From contig PFVP01000018.1 of assembly GCA_002790675.1 (NCBI GenBank), positions 1 through 14,990 of the forward strand: a stretch of 14,990 nt of DNA. The letters are read 5' to 3'. Under the pieces are notes generated by a model. It had not been told where the DNA came from and searched no databases. It saw only the letters and a program-made list of their open reading frames with translations. Position 1 is the stretch's first letter. Each line of letters starts with the position of its first letter. A program made the translations under genes and the position numbers. The DNA comes from Candidatus Moranbacteria bacterium CG_4_9_14_3_um_filter_45_14. Lineage in GTDB: Bacteria; Patescibacteriota; Minisyncoccia; Moranbacterales; UBA1568. This document shows, piece after piece, positions 14,370-14,990 of this stretch.

Positions 14370-14398
14370 AGTATATCCAATCGGAATGCATTTCACAA
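14370..14398 (-). promoter_or_regulatory. Promoter between rplO and secY
   Basis: Minus strand: TTGTGA (14393-14398), 17-base spacer, TATACT (14370-14375). The predicted start is near 14363, about 43 bases before the secY ATG. The gap from rplO to secY (124 bases) is unusually long for this window, which supports a real internal start of the secY-adk-map-ruvX unit. A small CAAGC/GCTTG palindrome (14400-14411) lies just upstream, without a T-run. Confidence 0.6.
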
Positions 14399-14443
14399 CA
14401 AGCGTGCTTGAATTCTACCCCGAAAACACATTCAAAATACGCC

Positions 14444-14869
14444 TTATTCAGTGATTTTTTGGAAGGAAACTCGTGCCTTTTCTGAAGCAGTGACATCCTT
14501 GTCCAAAGTAAGTTTTTTCTTGAGTTCCCCTGTAGCAACGATTTTCACACCGCGAACAAGCGCTGTCTTCGGCGCGAGTTTTTTCTCGATCAAAGTAGCA
14601 AGCGAAACAGTTTCACCGTTCGTATAAGCATCCTCGATCGCTGAGAGCTTGATAACGCATTTCTTCTGATGGATCGACTTGAATCCGCGTACTTTTTTCA
14701 AACGTTCGAGAAATGTCGAACGTCCACCTTCGAAAAGAGGATCGACAGAAGCCCCCGAACGTGATTTCTGCCCATTGCTTCCGCGACCGGCAGTCGTACC
14801 ACGCTTACCACCGCGTCCGATACGTTTACGTGATTTTTTCTTCGTAACAGTGAGTTGATGAATTTGCAT
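14444..14869 (-). CDS. rplO: 50S ribosomal protein L15
   Basis: A 141-residue large-subunit protein (uL15). Visible: the basic, glycine-rich N-terminal extension KKKSRKRIGRGGKRGTTAGRG (11-31 region), which threads into rRNA, the SRSGASVDPLFEGGRSTFLERLKKVRGFKS segment (36-65) with its conserved GG and RGF, and a C-terminal globular part with VKIVATGELKKKL (108-120). Length is normal. The ATG at 14869 has AAGCGA upstream. It follows the rpsE end by 24 bases with no rpmD in between. Confidence 0.96.
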   Translation of the reverse strand: MQIHQLTVTKKKSRKRIGRGGKRGTTAGRGSNGQKSRSGASVDPLFEGGRSTFLERLKKVRGFKSIHQKKCVIKLSAIEDAYTNGETVSLATLIEKKLAPKTALVRGVKIVATGELKKKLTLDKDVTASEKARVSFQKITE

Positions 14870-14893
14870 ATATTTATCGCTTACAAGGACACA

Positions 14894-14990
14894 TTAGACT
14901 ATTTTCGCTTCGACAATTGTTTCTTCGGCTGTCTTCGGAACCCGAGGAGCTTTCAACATCAGAAGCGCTTTTACAGTCACGCGTGCGACA
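14894..14990 (-). CDS. rpsE: 30S ribosomal protein S5, C-terminal fragment (runs off the window)
   Basis: The last 31 residues of a gene whose 5' part lies beyond base 14990. They begin VARVTVKALLMLKAPR and end EAKIV before TAA (14894-14896). This matches the S5 C-terminal pattern N-V-x-R-x-T-x-x-A-L-x-x-L, and the leftover T at 14990 is compatible with a preceding Asn codon. The position immediately before rplO supports S5, as rpsE is two genes upstream of rplO in most bacteria. It is too long and of the wrong pattern for the end of L30. Partial, so the identity is from a short segment plus context. Confidence 0.75.
   Translation of the reverse strand, partial: VARVTVKALLMLKAPRVPKTAEETIVEAKIV

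Overview
The window is a dense block of bacterial chromosome with every recognisable gene on the minus strand, so transcription runs from right (14990) to left (1). The likely source is a Candidate Phyla Radiation (Patescibacteria/Parcubacteria-like) bacterium. The main sign is that the spc ribosomal-protein order goes from the end of rpsE straight to rplO with no rpmD (ribosomal protein L30 is known to be missing from CPR genomes). Compact spacing, short overlaps and divergent active-site motifs in core enzymes agree with this. The assignment is an inference; no 16S gene is present.

Layout from the 5' (right) side. (1) 14990-11138 is the end of the spc operon and its extension: rpsE (partial), rplO, a 124-base gap with a good sigma-70-type promoter, then secY, adk, map and ruvX. 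(2) 11093-2299 is a probable eight-gene unit behind a second promoter: a GT2 glycosyltransferase, a galT-like uridylyltransferase, tpiA, fba, gap, an unrecognised coiled-coil protein, an N-acyl-D-amino-acid deacylase-like amidohydrolase and a murD-like ligase. It joins the triose-phosphate part of glycolysis to nucleotide-sugar/glycan and peptidoglycan precursor functions. (3) 2261-1060 is a small regulated unit: a TTGACA-N17-TAATAT promoter whose -10 is overlapped by a 7-7-7 palindrome, a CsoR/FrmR-family repressor, a short-chain dehydrogenase and a hairpin terminator. (4) 1028-108 is a thioredoxin-reductase-like flavoprotein that looks like the reductase half of AhpF. Bases 1-107 hold no gene I can support.

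The most interesting features are: an amidohydrolase that keeps the D-aminoacylase fold signature but lacks four of the six expected metal/catalytic residues; a CsoR-family repressor with an altered ligand set (Asp at the usual His position), apparently controlling itself and an oxidoreductase rather than copper export; a GalT homologue that lost three of four zinc ligands; and the unrecognised coiled-coil protein with a repetitive helical C-terminal half between the glycolytic and cell-wall genes. No mobile elements, CRISPR arrays, tRNAs or rRNAs were seen.
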